From positions 61,517-125,516 of the forward strand of contig NZ_JAUSUW010000012.1 in the NCBI RefSeq assembly GCF_030814435.1: DNA of 64,000 bases. The letters are read 5' to 3'. The translations under genes and the position numbers were made by a program. Shown piece by piece: positions 9,250 to 17,594 of the stretch (positions are counted from its first letter, which is position 1; each line of letters begins with the position of its first letter). The notes beneath the pieces are model-generated. The model saw nothing but the letters and a program-made list of their open reading frames with translations. It was not told the DNA's origin and searched no databases. Source of the DNA: Peteryoungia aggregata LMG 23059. Lineage in GTDB: Bacteria; Pseudomonadota; Alphaproteobacteria; Rhizobiales; Rhizobiaceae.

Positions 9250-9797
9250 TGAGCCGCATCGACGAGAGCCGTCCCTTCATTCCCGTGGGCATTGCCGTGC
9301 TCACCGTTTCGGATACGCGCAGCCTTGCCGACGACAAGTCGGGGGATACGCTCGTCGCACGCATTGAAGAGGCCGGGCATCGGCTCATCGCCCGCGCTAT
9401 CGTGAAGGACGACAAGGCGGCGATCCGGGCACAGGTCGAGGCCTGGACGAAGACGCCGGAGATCGATGTTGTCATCACGACCGGCGGCACAGGGTTTACG
9501 GGGCGGGACGTGACGCCTGAGGCTCTGGAGCCGCTGTTCGAGAAGCGCATGGACGGTTTCTCGGAGGTCTTCCACCGGATCTCCTATGACAAGATCGGGA
9601 CGTCGACGATTCAGTCGCGAGCGACCGGCGGCGTGGCGAATGCCACCTTCATCTTCGTGCTGCCGGGCTCGCCCGGCGCCTGCAAGGATGCCTGGGACGG
9701 CATCATCAAGCTGCAGCTCGACTATCGGCACATGCCCTGCAATTTCGTAGAAATCATGCCCAGGCTCGACGAGCACCTGAAGCGCAGCCTGGGCTGA
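9249..9797 (+). CDS. moaB: Molybdenum cofactor biosynthesis protein B
   Basis: 182 residues of the MoaB/MogA molybdopterin adenylyltransferase family. The signature TTGGTGFTGRDVTPEAL is intact and the later LPGSPGACKDAW block is present. It probably adenylates molybdopterin, or has the MoaB role that is less defined when MogA also exists. The ATG overlaps the ispE stop by one base. Its stop abuts, with no spacer, the stop of the convergent glycosyltransferase-like gene. Confidence 0.95.
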   Translation: MSRIDESRPFIPVGIAVLTVSDTRSLADDKSGDTLVARIEEAGHRLIARAIVKDDKAAIRAQVEAWTKTPEIDVVITTGGTGFTGRDVTPEALEPLFEKRMDGFSEVFHRISYDKIGTSTIQSRATGGVANATFIFVLPGSPGACKDAWDGIIKLQLDYRHMPCNFVEIMPRLDEHLKRSLG

Positions 9798-10319
9798 TCA
9801 GCGGCGCGCTTCGCGGGCGACCCAGGACGGGATAATCTCGGACGCCAATCGACGTGGCTTGTGGCCACGTGCCAGCTGCAGCAACTCCTGCCCCTCTCCC
9901 GCCAGCCCCTGCGCCTGGCGCTTGGGAATGAGCAGACCGTTCTCCAGCAGAGGACGGCTGCGGGTCAGGCGCCGATAGAAGGGCAGTCGGTAAAGGCGCG
10001 ATTCGGAGAAGTGCGCCGGCGCCTTGTTGAGGGCAATGTATTCGGCGACCTCATCGATCCAGCCCTGGCCCAGGCGAGCACCGGGCTCAATCAGCAGCAG
10101 CCATTCACCGCGCGCCGTCGCCAGCAACTCCTTCATGTCCCATTGCTGATAAAAGCGGCAACCGGCGGCATCGGCGACGAAGGACGAACCGTCCTGAGAA
10201 CCGTGATCCAGCACGATGACATCGCTGACAAGGCCTTCAATGGCACCGGCAACCAGCACGGACAAGGTCTGTGCAAGTTCGGGCTCCTGATCGTGGCATT
10301 CCATGATGACTGTCAACAT
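9798..10319 (-). CDS. Glycosyltransferase-like protein (GT-A type, small)
   Basis: 173 residues resembling the N-terminal nucleotide-binding half of family 2 glycosyltransferases: the MLTVIMECHDQEP beginning, VIVLDHGSQDGS, and an ARGEWLLLIEPGARL segment where a DxD motif is normally found. Here that motif reads EPGAR, so metal-dependent transfer activity is doubtful. The protein is too short for a complete enzyme. It is divergent from the radical SAM gene. Confidence 0.7.
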   Translation of the reverse strand: MLTVIMECHDQEPELAQTLSVLVAGAIEGLVSDVIVLDHGSQDGSSFVADAAGCRFYQQWDMKELLATARGEWLLLIEPGARLGQGWIDEVAEYIALNKAPAHFSESRLYRLPFYRRLTRSRPLLENGLLIPKRQAQGLAGEGQELLQLARGHKPRRLASEIIPSWVAREARR

Positions 10320-10374
10320 TGCCTACATCTATCGCATTGCACAAAGTTTTGCCACAAACAGTTTCTTGAAGTTT

Positions 10375-10389
10375 GTTCTTGCATTGTTC
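10375..10389 (+). promoter_or_regulatory. Candidate LexA box (GTTC-N7-GTTC)
   Basis: The direct repeat GTTC TTGCATT GTTC exactly fits the alphaproteobacterial LexA operator (GTTC, 7 bases, GTTC). It lies about 60 bp upstream of the ATG of the radical SAM gene, in the divergent intergenic region, where a repressor could act. A chance match in 64 kb is quite possible, so position is the main support. Confidence 0.5.
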
Positions 10390-10448
10390 TCCTTTCAGCG
10401 TTAGGAATAAAGTCATCAAGCGGGGCGGAAAACCTGCGAGGAGCAAAC

Positions 10449-11606
10449 ATGAACGAGCTGTCTCTTGTGAGCCAGGCTGCCTTTCAGCCCGGCAATACGG
10501 CAGATATTGCCGATGCCCTGATGAGCGCTTCGGGCATGCGGATCGAGATCGATCGGCGTCGTGGACGCGCGGCCGGCATCAATCCGGCAGGCCGGTTCGA
10601 GACACTTGAGCGTGTCGCCGTTGATGACGGCTGGCAGATGCTCGAGGACATGCCGCCCTTCAAGACCGAGGTGCAGGTCGAAAAGCCGCGCACGGTCATT
10701 ACCCGCAACGATTCACCTGACATTCCCTTCGATCGCTCGATCAATCCTTACAGGGGTTGCGAACACGGCTGCATCTATTGCTTCGCCCGGCCGACGCATA
10801 GCTATATGGGCCTGTCTGCCGGTCTCGACTTCGAGGCCAAGCTGTTTGCCAAGCCGGATGCGCCCCGCCTCCTGGAGCGGGAGCTGTCGAAGCCGGGCTA
10901 CAGGGTGAAGCCGATTGCGATCGGCACCAATACCGATCCCTACCAGCCGATCGAGCGGGAATGGCGCATCATGCGGCAGATCCTGGAGATCCTGGACAAG
11001 GCGAACCATCCCGTCGTGATCGTGACCAAGTCGGCGCTGATCCTGCGCGATGTCGATATCCTGAAGTCGATGGCGGAGCGTGGCCTGGTCAAGGTCGGCA
11101 TCTCGGTGACGACGCTCGACCGAAAGCTGGCCCGCAGCATGGAGCCACGGGCCTCCACCCCGACCAAGCGGCTGGAAGCGATCAAGGCGCTGTCTGAAGC
11201 CGGTATTCCGGTGGCCGTGATGATGGCGCCGGTGATCCCGGCTCTCAACGACCACGAGATCGAGCGCATTCTCGACAGCGGCAAGGCCGCCGGTGCGTCC
11301 GAGGCGAGCTACGTGCTGCTGCGCCTGCCGCTGGAAGTGAGCCCGCTGTTCCGTGACTGGCTGCTGCAGAACTATCCGGATCGCTATCGGCATGTGATGT
11401 CGCTGGTGCGCTCGATGCGTGACGGCAAGGATTACGATGCCGAATTCGGCAAGCGGATGAAGGGGGCCGGTCCCTATGCCTGGCAGATCAGCCGCCGCTT
11501 CGAAATGGCAACGAAAAGGCTCGGTCTGATGCGGCGCAGTCTGCATCTCAGGGAAGATCTGTTCGTCTCGCCCAACAGCGACGGAGTTCAGCTCTCACTG
11601 CTCTGA
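10449..11606 (+). CDS. PA0069-family radical SAM protein (SplB-like)
   Basis: 385 residues. The radical SAM cluster motif CxxxCxxC is present at Cys104, Cys108 and Cys111 in YRGCEHGCIYCFARPTH, which also resembles spore photoproduct lyase. Substrate is unknown for this family; DNA repair has been suggested by the resemblance only. Start ATG 10449 has GAGGAG at 10438-10443. A LexA-type box upstream would fit a DNA-damage role. The N-terminal 70 residues are family specific. Confidence 0.9.
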   Translation: MNELSLVSQAAFQPGNTADIADALMSASGMRIEIDRRRGRAAGINPAGRFETLERVAVDDGWQMLEDMPPFKTEVQVEKPRTVITRNDSPDIPFDRSINPYRGCEHGCIYCFARPTHSYMGLSAGLDFEAKLFAKPDAPRLLERELSKPGYRVKPIAIGTNTDPYQPIEREWRIMRQILEILDKANHPVVIVTKSALILRDVDILKSMAERGLVKVGISVTTLDRKLARSMEPRASTPTKRLEAIKALSEAGIPVAVMMAPVIPALNDHEIERILDSGKAAGASEASYVLLRLPLEVSPLFRDWLLQNYPDRYRHVMSLVRSMRDGKDYDAEFGKRMKGAGPYAWQISRRFEMATKRLGLMRRSLHLREDLFVSPNSDGVQLSLL

Positions 11607-11747
11607 ATTGGGTTTGTTTTGTATTCCGGTGCTGTTGTCCGCCGCCTCGCACCGGATGTAGTCCCTGGTAAGCCGCCCCTGTCGCCATGATTGGCGATCG
11701 GGACCGGGGACTTGCAGGAGGTCGGGTGCGCGTGCGATTTCTGCCGC

Positions 11748-12422
11748 ATGAAACGTCGCACGCCACCCGATTCTCCTGGTCTCTTCCCCGACCTGCCGCT
11801 CGTTCCGGATTTCTCGCTGGAGAGCCGTGCGAAACGAAAGGGCCTGTGGCCGGTTGCTGGCACCGACGAGGCCGGGCGAGGGCCTCTGGCGGGGCCTGTG
11901 GTCGCGGCAGCCGTCATCCTGGATCCAAAGCGTATCCCCGAGGGGCTGAACGATTCCAAGAAGCTCTCGGCTGTGCAGCGGGAAGCGCTGTACCAGCAGA
12001 TCCTGGAATGCGCTGTGGTCTCGATTGCTTCCTCCTCACCGAAGCGCATCGACCTCATTGATATCCGCAAGGCAAGCCTCGATGCCATGCGAAGGGCTGT
12101 CGCCGGTCTCGACCTGGAAGCCCGCCATGTGCTCACCGATGGCCGGGATGTTCCCATGGGTCTCACCTGCAGCGGCGAAGCCGTCGTCAAGGGGGATGCC
12201 CGCTCCGTGTCGATCGCGGCAGCGTCGATCATTGCCAAGGTGATGCGCGACCGCATGATGGCGCGCGCCGGCCTCGTTTATCCGGACTATGGCTTCGAGG
12301 TGCATGCAGGTTATGGGACGGATCGCCATCGGAGCGCCATTGTCACCCATGGCCCCTGCCCGCTGCACCGAATGAGCTTCCGGCCCCTCAAGCGCGACCA
12401 AGAGGCCGCCCCGGCACCGTGA
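11748..12422 (+). CDS. rnhB: Ribonuclease HII
   Basis: Cleaves RNA in RNA-DNA hybrids and starts removal of misincorporated ribonucleotides. The catalytic Asp-Glu pair is at residues 40-41 in [19 protein letters not shown]; the later Asp of LTDGRD and the [15 protein letters not shown] block are present. I start at ATG 11748 (224 residues), which matches the family length, although the AGGAGG at 11716-11721 is too far for it; an in-frame TTG at 11691 would add a Cys-rich leader, so the start is not certain. Confidence 0.95.
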   Translation: MKRRTPPDSPGLFPDLPLVPDFSLESRAKRKGLWPVAGTDEAGRGPLAGPVVAAAVILDPKRIPEGLNDSKKLSAVQREALYQQILECAVVSIASSSPKRIDLIDIRKASLDAMRRAVAGLDLEARHVLTDGRDVPMGLTCSGEAVVKGDARSVSIAAASIIAKVMRDRMMARAGLVYPDYGFEVHAGYGTDRHRSAIVTHGPCPLHRMSFRPLKRDQEAAPAP

Positions 12423-12446
12423 TCAAGGCGCTTGCAGGAAGCACGC

Positions 12447-12929
12447 TCAGCGACCGCAGACCTCCAAGAAGGCGGAGCCTGCGACAGACGCACCTGCCAG
12501 CGGCAATTCCGTCACGTCCTGCCCCACCACGACGGTCAGTGTCTCTCCGCCATTCAGAAGGCCCACCAGATCGACCTTCCTTTGCAGTTCACCTTCGAGG
12601 ATGAAGAGATCATCCATCTCAAGCCGGACGCCCTTCGTGCTGATTGTCAGATTGCGGTCATCGCTGCGCAGATCAAGGCTGTAGAACGCGCCGTCCTCTG
12701 CCCCCTTCGGCTCATGCGGATAGACCAGCATGACAGGCCCTCCGCCCTGTTGGCAAGCAAGGGACAAGATCACATGGTCGCTGTTGGCGATGCCATAGAC
12801 GAGCGACGCGGCCCCCTCGCCGCTCCAGCCGATCCATTCGAGCCTTTCCTCGCTGACCACGGCCCCAGCCGGCACAAGCGTGATGAGCGTCACCACGACG
12901 AGAGAGATCGACTTTAACTTCGCGGCCAT
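12447..12929 (-). CDS. Hypothetical exported protein
   Basis: 160 residues with a signal peptide (Lys-containing start, hydrophobic segment, cleavage near GAVVSEE). Two Cys (LACQQ and the C-terminal EVCGR) may pair. No domain recognised. A GGGGAG ribosome site sits just before ATG 12929. The gene follows the atp terminator on the same strand by about 12 bp, so it depends on read-through or on a promoter inside that short region. Confidence 0.75.
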   Translation of the reverse strand: MAAKLKSISLVVVTLITLVPAGAVVSEERLEWIGWSGEGAASLVYGIANSDHVILSLACQQGGGPVMLVYPHEPKGAEDGAFYSLDLRSDDRNLTISTKGVRLEMDDLFILEGELQRKVDLVGLLNGGETLTVVVGQDVTELPLAGASVAGSAFLEVCGR

Positions 12930-12940
12930 GCCATCTCCCC

Positions 12941-12978
12941 CAAAAACAAACGCCCCGACCGGCGAACCGATCGGGGCG
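12941..12978 (-). terminator. Rho-independent terminator of the atp operon
   Basis: On the minus strand a GC stem (CGCCCCGATCGG, loop TTCG, CCGGTCGGGGCG) with one mismatch at 12951-12978 is followed by TTTGTTTTTG. It starts 38 bp after the atpF stop. UUCG is an especially stable tetraloop. Confidence 0.9.
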
Positions 12979-13016
12979 TCAGAAATCAGACTGCCTCGTG
13001 GGCGATCGCGCCGAAC

Positions 13017-13496
13017 TCAGTTCAGCCGCGACTTTACGTCAGCAACAGAGGCCTTGAACAGTGTCTGCTGAACAGCCTCATCGGCCTTCTTCGCCAGCAC
13101 CTTTTCGGCAGCAGCAATCGCGAGGTCGACGGCGGCCGCACGAACGGCGTTCACGGCTTCGGTCTCGGCCTGCTTGATCTTCTGCTCGGACAGAGCGTTG
13201 CGGCGAGCCACAAACTCCTCGGTCTTCTGCTTGGCTTCTGCAGTCAGGGCAGCGGCCTCGCGTTCGGCAGCCGCGACGATCGCAGCGGCCTCGGCTTCGG
13301 CTTCCTTGCGCTTACGCTGGTATTCGGCCAGCAGATGCTGTGCCTCTTCGCGCAGGCGCTTGGCTTCGGCAAGTTCGTCACGGATCTTGTCGGCGCGCTC
13401 GTCGAGAGCCTTCGCCATCATGCCCGGTACCTTCAGGTAGGCGAGCAGGACGAAGAACAGAACGAGGGCAACGAGTGCAAAAAATGAAGCGTCCAT
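13017..13496 (-). CDS. atpF: F0F1 ATP synthase subunit b
   Basis: 159 residues: one N-terminal membrane helix (FFALVALVLFFVLLAYL) and a long Ala/Glu/Lys-rich coiled coil that forms the peripheral stalk. It is the last gene of the minus-strand F0 operon atpI-atpB-atpE-atpF'-atpF, 5 bp after atpF', and is followed by a strong terminator. Having two b-type genes (b and b') is typical of alphaproteobacteria and other phototroph-related lineages. Confidence 0.97.
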   Translation of the reverse strand: MDASFFALVALVLFFVLLAYLKVPGMMAKALDERADKIRDELAEAKRLREEAQHLLAEYQRKRKEAEAEAAAIVAAAEREAAALTAEAKQKTEEFVARRNALSEQKIKQAETEAVNAVRAAAVDLAIAAAEKVLAKKADEAVQQTLFKASVADVKSRLN

Positions 13497-13501
13497 GATG
13501 C

Positions 13502-14092
13502 TTACGCTCCCTGCTTGGCGACGCCGGAGACGGCGGCCTTGATGTCGGCTGCGGTCGACTTGGTGCCGATCAGTTCTTCGACGATGGTACCGACGGTGTC
13601 GATGGCAATCGTGTCGACTTCAGCGAAGGCACGGGCCTTGATATCGGCGATCCGGCTTTCGGCAGCAGCGATCTTGGCGGACAGTTCCGTCTCGATGGCT
13701 GCGCGCTCCGCATCGGCCTTGGCCTTGGATGCATCACGAGCAGCAGAAGCGATCTGGCCGGCTTTCGCCTTGGCAGCCGTCAATTCGCGCTCATAGGTTT
13801 CGATGGCAGCATCAGCTTCAGACTTCAGACGAGCAGCCTCGTCGAGATCCTGGGCGATGCGGTCGTGGCGGTTCTCAAGAATGCCGCCGACGCGCGGAAC
13901 GATGACCTTCTGCATGAGCATGTAGAACACGCCGAACGTGATCACCAGCCACAGAAGCTGCGACGGATAGGTCGAGAAATCGAACGGCGGGAACACGCCG
14001 CCGCCGTGGCCCGCGTCGTGGGCAACGCCGGTTTCCGTGTGAAGCTGGCCTTCTGCCGGCTTTTCCTCGGCATAGGCGGGGGTCACAAACAT
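13502..14092 (-). CDS. atpF': F0F1 ATP synthase subunit b'
   Basis: 196 residues. A His/Gly-rich N-terminus precedes a membrane helix ([16 protein letters not shown]) and an Ala-rich coiled coil ([17 protein letters not shown]). It pairs with b to form the heterodimeric stator. The start is ATG 14092, with GGAGG 5 nt upstream; an earlier in-frame ATG at 14116 lacks a ribosome site and overlaps it. Confidence 0.95.
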   Translation of the reverse strand: MFVTPAYAEEKPAEGQLHTETGVAHDAGHGGGVFPPFDFSTYPSQLLWLVITFGVFYMLMQKVIVPRVGGILENRHDRIAQDLDEAARLKSEADAAIETYERELTAAKAKAGQIASAARDASKAKADAERAAIETELSAKIAAAESRIADIKARAFAEVDTIAIDTVGTIVEELIGTKSTAADIKAAVSGVAKQGA

Positions 14093-14124
14093 GCTCACCT
14101 CCAGGTGTATGCTCAAATGCGCGA

Positions 14125-14156
14125 GATCACGGCTGCCTCGTCGGCGCGCCGTGATC
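14125..14156 (-). other. Intercistronic hairpin between atpE and atpF'
   Basis: Perfect 9-bp inverted repeat GATCACGGC / GCCGTGATC with a 14-nt loop in the 81-bp gap between atpE and atpF'. There is no U-tract, so it is more likely to be an mRNA-processing or 3'-protecting element than a terminator. Confidence 0.55.
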
Positions 14157-14173
14157 CCAAACTCCAGCCGTTA

Positions 14174-14401
14174 TTAGACGGCGAACAGGAGAAGGAGAGC
14201 GATGAGCAGCGAGAAGATGCCCAGAGCTTCCGTAACGGCGAAGCCGAATACCAGACGGCCGAACTGGCTGTCAGCAGCCGACGGGTTGCGCAGTGCGCCG
14301 GTCAGGTAGTCACCGAAGATACGGCCGAGAGCGAGAGACGTACCAGCCATGCCGAGGCATGCGAGACCCGCGCCGATGTACTTTGCTGCTTCCGCTTCCA
14401 T
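14174..14401 (-). CDS. atpE: F0F1 ATP synthase subunit c
   Basis: 75-residue proteolipid with two membrane helices joined by the polar loop RNPSAADSQFGR. The ion-binding carboxylate is the Glu in FAVTEALGIFS, appropriate for protons. It makes the rotating c-ring, so it is needed in many copies per complex; the hairpin downstream may help by protecting its mRNA. Confidence 0.98.
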   Translation of the reverse strand: MEAEAAKYIGAGLACLGMAGTSLALGRIFGDYLTGALRNPSAADSQFGRLVFGFAVTEALGIFSLLIALLLLFAV

Positions 14402-14473
14402 ATGGATACTCCTTCGAATGGGTTGTTGCGGCTGTTTTTGACGCCCGGGTGGCCGGGGCCAGCGACTTTATTC

Positions 14474-15223
14474 TCAGTGACCACCATGCACGGCGTCGTT
14501 CAGGTACATGCAAGTTAGTACCGCGAAGACGTAGGCCTGCAGGAAGGCAACGAGAAACTCGAGAGCGGTCATGGCGACCGTCATGATGAGGGGCAGGATG
14601 GAGCCCGCGACGCCGACGGCACCGGCAGCACTCATCGACACGACGAAGCCCGCGAAGACCTTGAGCGTGATGTGACCGGCCAGCATGTTGGCGAAAAGAC
14701 GGACTGAAAGGCTGATCGGGCGGGACAGGAAGGACACGACCTCAATCGTCGACACGAGCGGCAGAAGCGCGCCCGGAACGCCTGATGGCGCAAAGATCGA
14801 GAGGAAGTGCAGACCGTGCTTGTAGAAGCCGTAGATCAGAACCGTGAGGATGACGAACAGGGCCAGCGCAAAGGTGACGATGATCTGGCTGGTGATCGTG
14901 AAGAAGTAGGGGAACATGCCGAGCAGATTCGCCGTCAGGACGAACATGAACAGCGAGAAGACCATCGGGAAGAAGTGCATGCCCTTGGAGCCAGCACCTT
15001 CGCGCAGCATCGAGGCGATGAACTCATAGGCCATCTCGGCGACCGACTGCATCCGGGTCGGGATCAGGCCGCGATTCGAGGTCGACAAGTAGAGGAAGCT
15101 CGATGCGGCGGCGACGGTCGCAACCATGAACAGCGAAGCGTTGGTGAACGAGAAATCAATTCCGCCGATTTCAATCGGGACAATCTTCTGGACCAGGAAC
15201 TGATGAGTAGGATCGTTTGCCAC
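14474..15223 (-). CDS. atpB: F0F1 ATP synthase subunit a
   Basis: 249-residue multi-span membrane protein. The essential stator Arg is in [14 protein letters not shown], and the C-terminal helix region [24 protein letters not shown] is well conserved. It forms the two proton half-channels next to the c-ring. Second gene of the F0 operon, 56 bp after atpI. Confidence 0.98.
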   Translation of the reverse strand: MANDPTHQFLVQKIVPIEIGGIDFSFTNASLFMVATVAAASSFLYLSTSNRGLIPTRMQSVAEMAYEFIASMLREGAGSKGMHFFPMVFSLFMFVLTANLLGMFPYFFTITSQIIVTFALALFVILTVLIYGFYKHGLHFLSIFAPSGVPGALLPLVSTIEVVSFLSRPISLSVRLFANMLAGHITLKVFAGFVVSMSAAGAVGVAGSILPLIMTVAMTALEFLVAFLQAYVFAVLTCMYLNDAVHGGH

Positions 15224-15279
15224 GTTCTGCTCTTTCGCTTTCGCCGCCGAGGCGGTCTATTCTCATTCAGGCTGGCGCG

Positions 15280-15642
15280 TCAGCGGCCGTCGCCCTTGTC
15301 TCTAAAGTCCATCCTGCGATCGGCCGGATGCGGCGAGGCCACGATCCCGACGACGCGCATGACGTTCAACACGCCGGCGCAGAAACCGATCAGCAGCATG
15401 ACAATCATGCCCCAAGGCCCCGTACCCACAAAGTAGTCGAAAAGATAGCCCAGGATTGCACCGACGATGATGGCGGAGATGAATTCACTCGAGATCTTCA
15501 TCGCCATTCCGTAACCCTTGCGGGTCTGATCAGCGTTGATCTCGGCTCGCTCCCCGTCCTTGACCTTGGCATCCCGCTCCGCGAGTTCCGTGGCCAGCCG
15601 TCTACGGCGCTCTTCCAGATCTTCTTCCCGGTGGTCCGTCAT
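15280..15642 (-). CDS. atpI: ATP synthase protein I
   Basis: 120 residues: a charged coiled N-terminus, then two membrane helices (SAIIVGAILGYLFDYF and MIVMLLIGFCAGVLNVMRVVG). In other bacteria AtpI helps c-ring assembly or Mg uptake. It opens the F0 operon. The F1 genes are absent from the window, as expected for alphaproteobacteria where F0 and F1 operons are separate. Confidence 0.93.
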   Translation of the reverse strand: MTDHREEDLEERRRRLATELAERDAKVKDGERAEINADQTRKGYGMAMKISSEFISAIIVGAILGYLFDYFVGTGPWGMIVMLLIGFCAGVLNVMRVVGIVASPHPADRRMDFRDKGDGR

Positions 15643-16025
15643 GGCTCTCTCCGCCCGTTGCCTGTCTCAAGGGCCATTCACGCGCCCGATTTGAATGCAG
15701 AAACGGCGAGATAGAAACCCTTCTGGCCCGCTTTGAAGTCGGGCGCACCATAATTTTGAGCCCCTGCATAGTCAAGGCATGACAGCGCCAAGTTTCACCA
15801 CAAATTAACCCCGAAAAATCATAGACTTAAGTCCAAGATGCGGAATCAACGCAGATGACGGACGACAAATCCGGTCAATTGGCCGCAAGCTCGGGCCAGA
15901 ATCTGCCACATTCACGGAGAAGTGCGTCTCGCGTCACCAGGGAACCTGGTGGGCCGTGGCGAAGAGATTGCGGAAGGGCTTATGACCATGGGAGGCTCTC
16001 CCCGACAGCCCTCAACGAGAGAACC
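15643..16025. promoter_or_regulatory. Intergenic region upstream of the F0 operon
   Basis: 383 bp between atpI (minus) and a small membrane protein gene (plus). It must hold the atp promoter and possibly one for the other gene. The part around 15750-15840 is visibly A+T-richer than its surroundings, as expected for promoter DNA, but I cannot assign -35 and -10 boxes with confidence. Confidence 0.35.
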
Positions 16026-16220
16026 ATGGCACGCTTCCTTCTTCGCATCCTGATCAGCATTGTCGCCGGCTGGATGATCGGCGTGCAGGCAGCCTTCGCC
16101 TTCGGGCCGGAGGGCAATCTGACGCCGATGCTCTACATCTTCGTCAGCGTTCCGCTGACCTATCTCGGCTCATTCCTGATCGTGCCTTTGCTCAGCAACT
16201 GGCTGAATCGGCTGCGCTAA
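16026..16220 (+). CDS. Small two-span membrane protein
   Basis: 64 residues with two hydrophobic segments (LLRILISIVAGWMIGVQAAF and the MLYIFVSVPLTYLGSFLIVPLL region). A GAGAG ribosome-site-like run precedes ATG 16026; a longer frame beginning at 15855 has no conserved features. Function unknown. It is convergent with the SleB-type hydrolase gene, whose stop is 7 bp away. Confidence 0.65.
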   Translation: MARFLLRILISIVAGWMIGVQAAFAFGPEGNLTPMLYIFVSVPLTYLGSFLIVPLLSNWLNRLR

Positions 16221-16227
16221 AGCAATC

Positions 16228-17403
16228 TCAGCTCCAGCCGCCGCCATAGGTGCGGTAGAAGATGTGTTTGCCGATCTTCTCTACTCGCTTCATCGTCGGC
16301 CCCCAGGCGGGGCTGACATAGGTTGCGTGGTAGTGGGTCGCCGAGCCCACGTCCTTGAACCAGATCTTGCCGGCGGTGACGGCCATGGCGATCTCCTTGG
16401 CGATCTTCCAGTGGCGCGGCGAGGCGATGATATCGGGGATACGGTCGCAGGCGAAGGAGAACTGGCAGCGGTTGCGCCAGTCCTCGTTCTGGTAGACGAC
16501 GCCGCAGATGGAGTCAGGATAATGCGGGTTGCGCACCCGGTTGAGGATGACCTGAGCGACGGCTGCCTGACCTTTCACCGATTCGCCGCGGGCCTCGAAG
16601 TAGATCCCTTCCGCCAGGCACTTCTGCTCCTTGTCCGAGAAGACGCTGGCCGGCAGCGGGGTTGCAGCCCAGGCGTGATCCTTCGGCCCGATGTCGGGAA
16701 TGAAGCGGCCCTGGTCTTCCTGCTTGTCCGTCAGAATGCTGTCGAAGGGCGATACCGTGGCGTAGTCAGGGGCTGGCGGCGCATAGGCGGTTGCCAGCAC
16801 GTCCGGCACGGGATTGGTGACGAGATCAGCGATCATGCTCGGCAGGGAGGGATCGACCGGGGGCTTCTCGCGCTTGAAGTAGAAGCTTGCGAGTTCCACA
16901 GGCTTGGCCTTGTCTTCTTCGCGGGCAAAGACGGATGGCACCTTCAGCGCCGGCTCCATCAGCGAGCTTGTCCGTTGCAGGATTGATCCCGCCGAGAAGG
17001 CGCGCGGCGGCAGCATGGGTTCGACGACAGCCACCCTGCCCTTCTTCTGGTCGCGGGTGACGCGCATTTCGTCCGGCAGTGAACTCGGATCCGCCTTGCC
17101 GCCGTCAAAGGCGATGCGGCGACCGTCGGGGAGGATGAGGCCTGCGCCACCGGAAAGCGCCTCGGAAGCCTCGCCCTCGGAAAAGGCGAGATTGGCCTCG
17201 TGGATCGAACCGGCGGGCGTGGACGTCATCACCATGCGCCAGTTGCTGGCGCCGCGATCGAGACCGGTCAAGAGACCGGCCATGTCGGCCTGGGCAGCGA
17301 CGGATGGGAAAATCAGCCAGGACGCGAGGCCGAAGACCAGGGGAGAGGTCCAGTTCTCCAGTCGGGAGAGGACCTTCTTCGAAGGACGAAACTTGAGACG
17401 CAA
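16228..17403 (-). CDS. Cell wall hydrolase, SleB family
   Basis: Exported peptidoglycan hydrolase with a C-terminal SleB/CwlJ domain (lytic-transglycosylase-like) recognised by CLAEGIYFEARGES, where the Glu is the likely catalytic acid, and by AVAQVILNRVRN and CQFSFACD. The N-terminus has a basic start then a signal-like segment (LVFGLASWLIFPSVAAQA). The middle is low-complexity linker. I start at TTG 17403, which has GGAG 7 nt upstream (391 residues); TTG 17451 is the longer alternative. Role in wall remodelling is inferred from the family. Confidence 0.87.
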   Translation of the reverse strand: MRLKFRPSKKVLSRLENWTSPLVFGLASWLIFPSVAAQADMAGLLTGLDRGASNWRMVMTSTPAGSIHEANLAFSEGEASEALSGGAGLILPDGRRIAFDGGKADPSSLPDEMRVTRDQKKGRVAVVEPMLPPRAFSAGSILQRTSSLMEPALKVPSVFAREEDKAKPVELASFYFKREKPPVDPSLPSMIADLVTNPVPDVLATAYAPPAPDYATVSPFDSILTDKQEDQGRFIPDIGPKDHAWAATPLPASVFSDKEQKCLAEGIYFEARGESVKGQAAVAQVILNRVRNPHYPDSICGVVYQNEDWRNRCQFSFACDRIPDIIASPRHWKIAKEIAMAVTAGKIWFKDVGSATHYHATYVSPAWGPTMKRVEKIGKHIFYRTYGGGWS

Positions 17404-17530
17404 GGTCACACTCCAACACACGCTGACACGGGTTCGACGTTTCGAACCCAAACAGGATTACATTAGAGGAATATCTCTCGTTAACCTTGATGCTTGGTTA
17501 ATGCCGGATCACAGCTTCGGGAGCAGCGTT

Positions 17531-17569
17531 TCGCAAAAGACAAGACCGCCGGACATGCCGACGGTCTTG
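17531..17569 (-). terminator. Rho-independent terminator after kup
   Basis: On the minus strand CAAGACCG-T-CGG / CCG-G-CGGTCTTG forms an 11-bp stem with one mismatch and a 5-nt loop (17541-17569), then TCTTTTGC. It lies 26 bp beyond the kup stop. Confidence 0.8.
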
Positions 17570-17594
17570 AAGCATGCGCGGGCGGCCACGCCGT

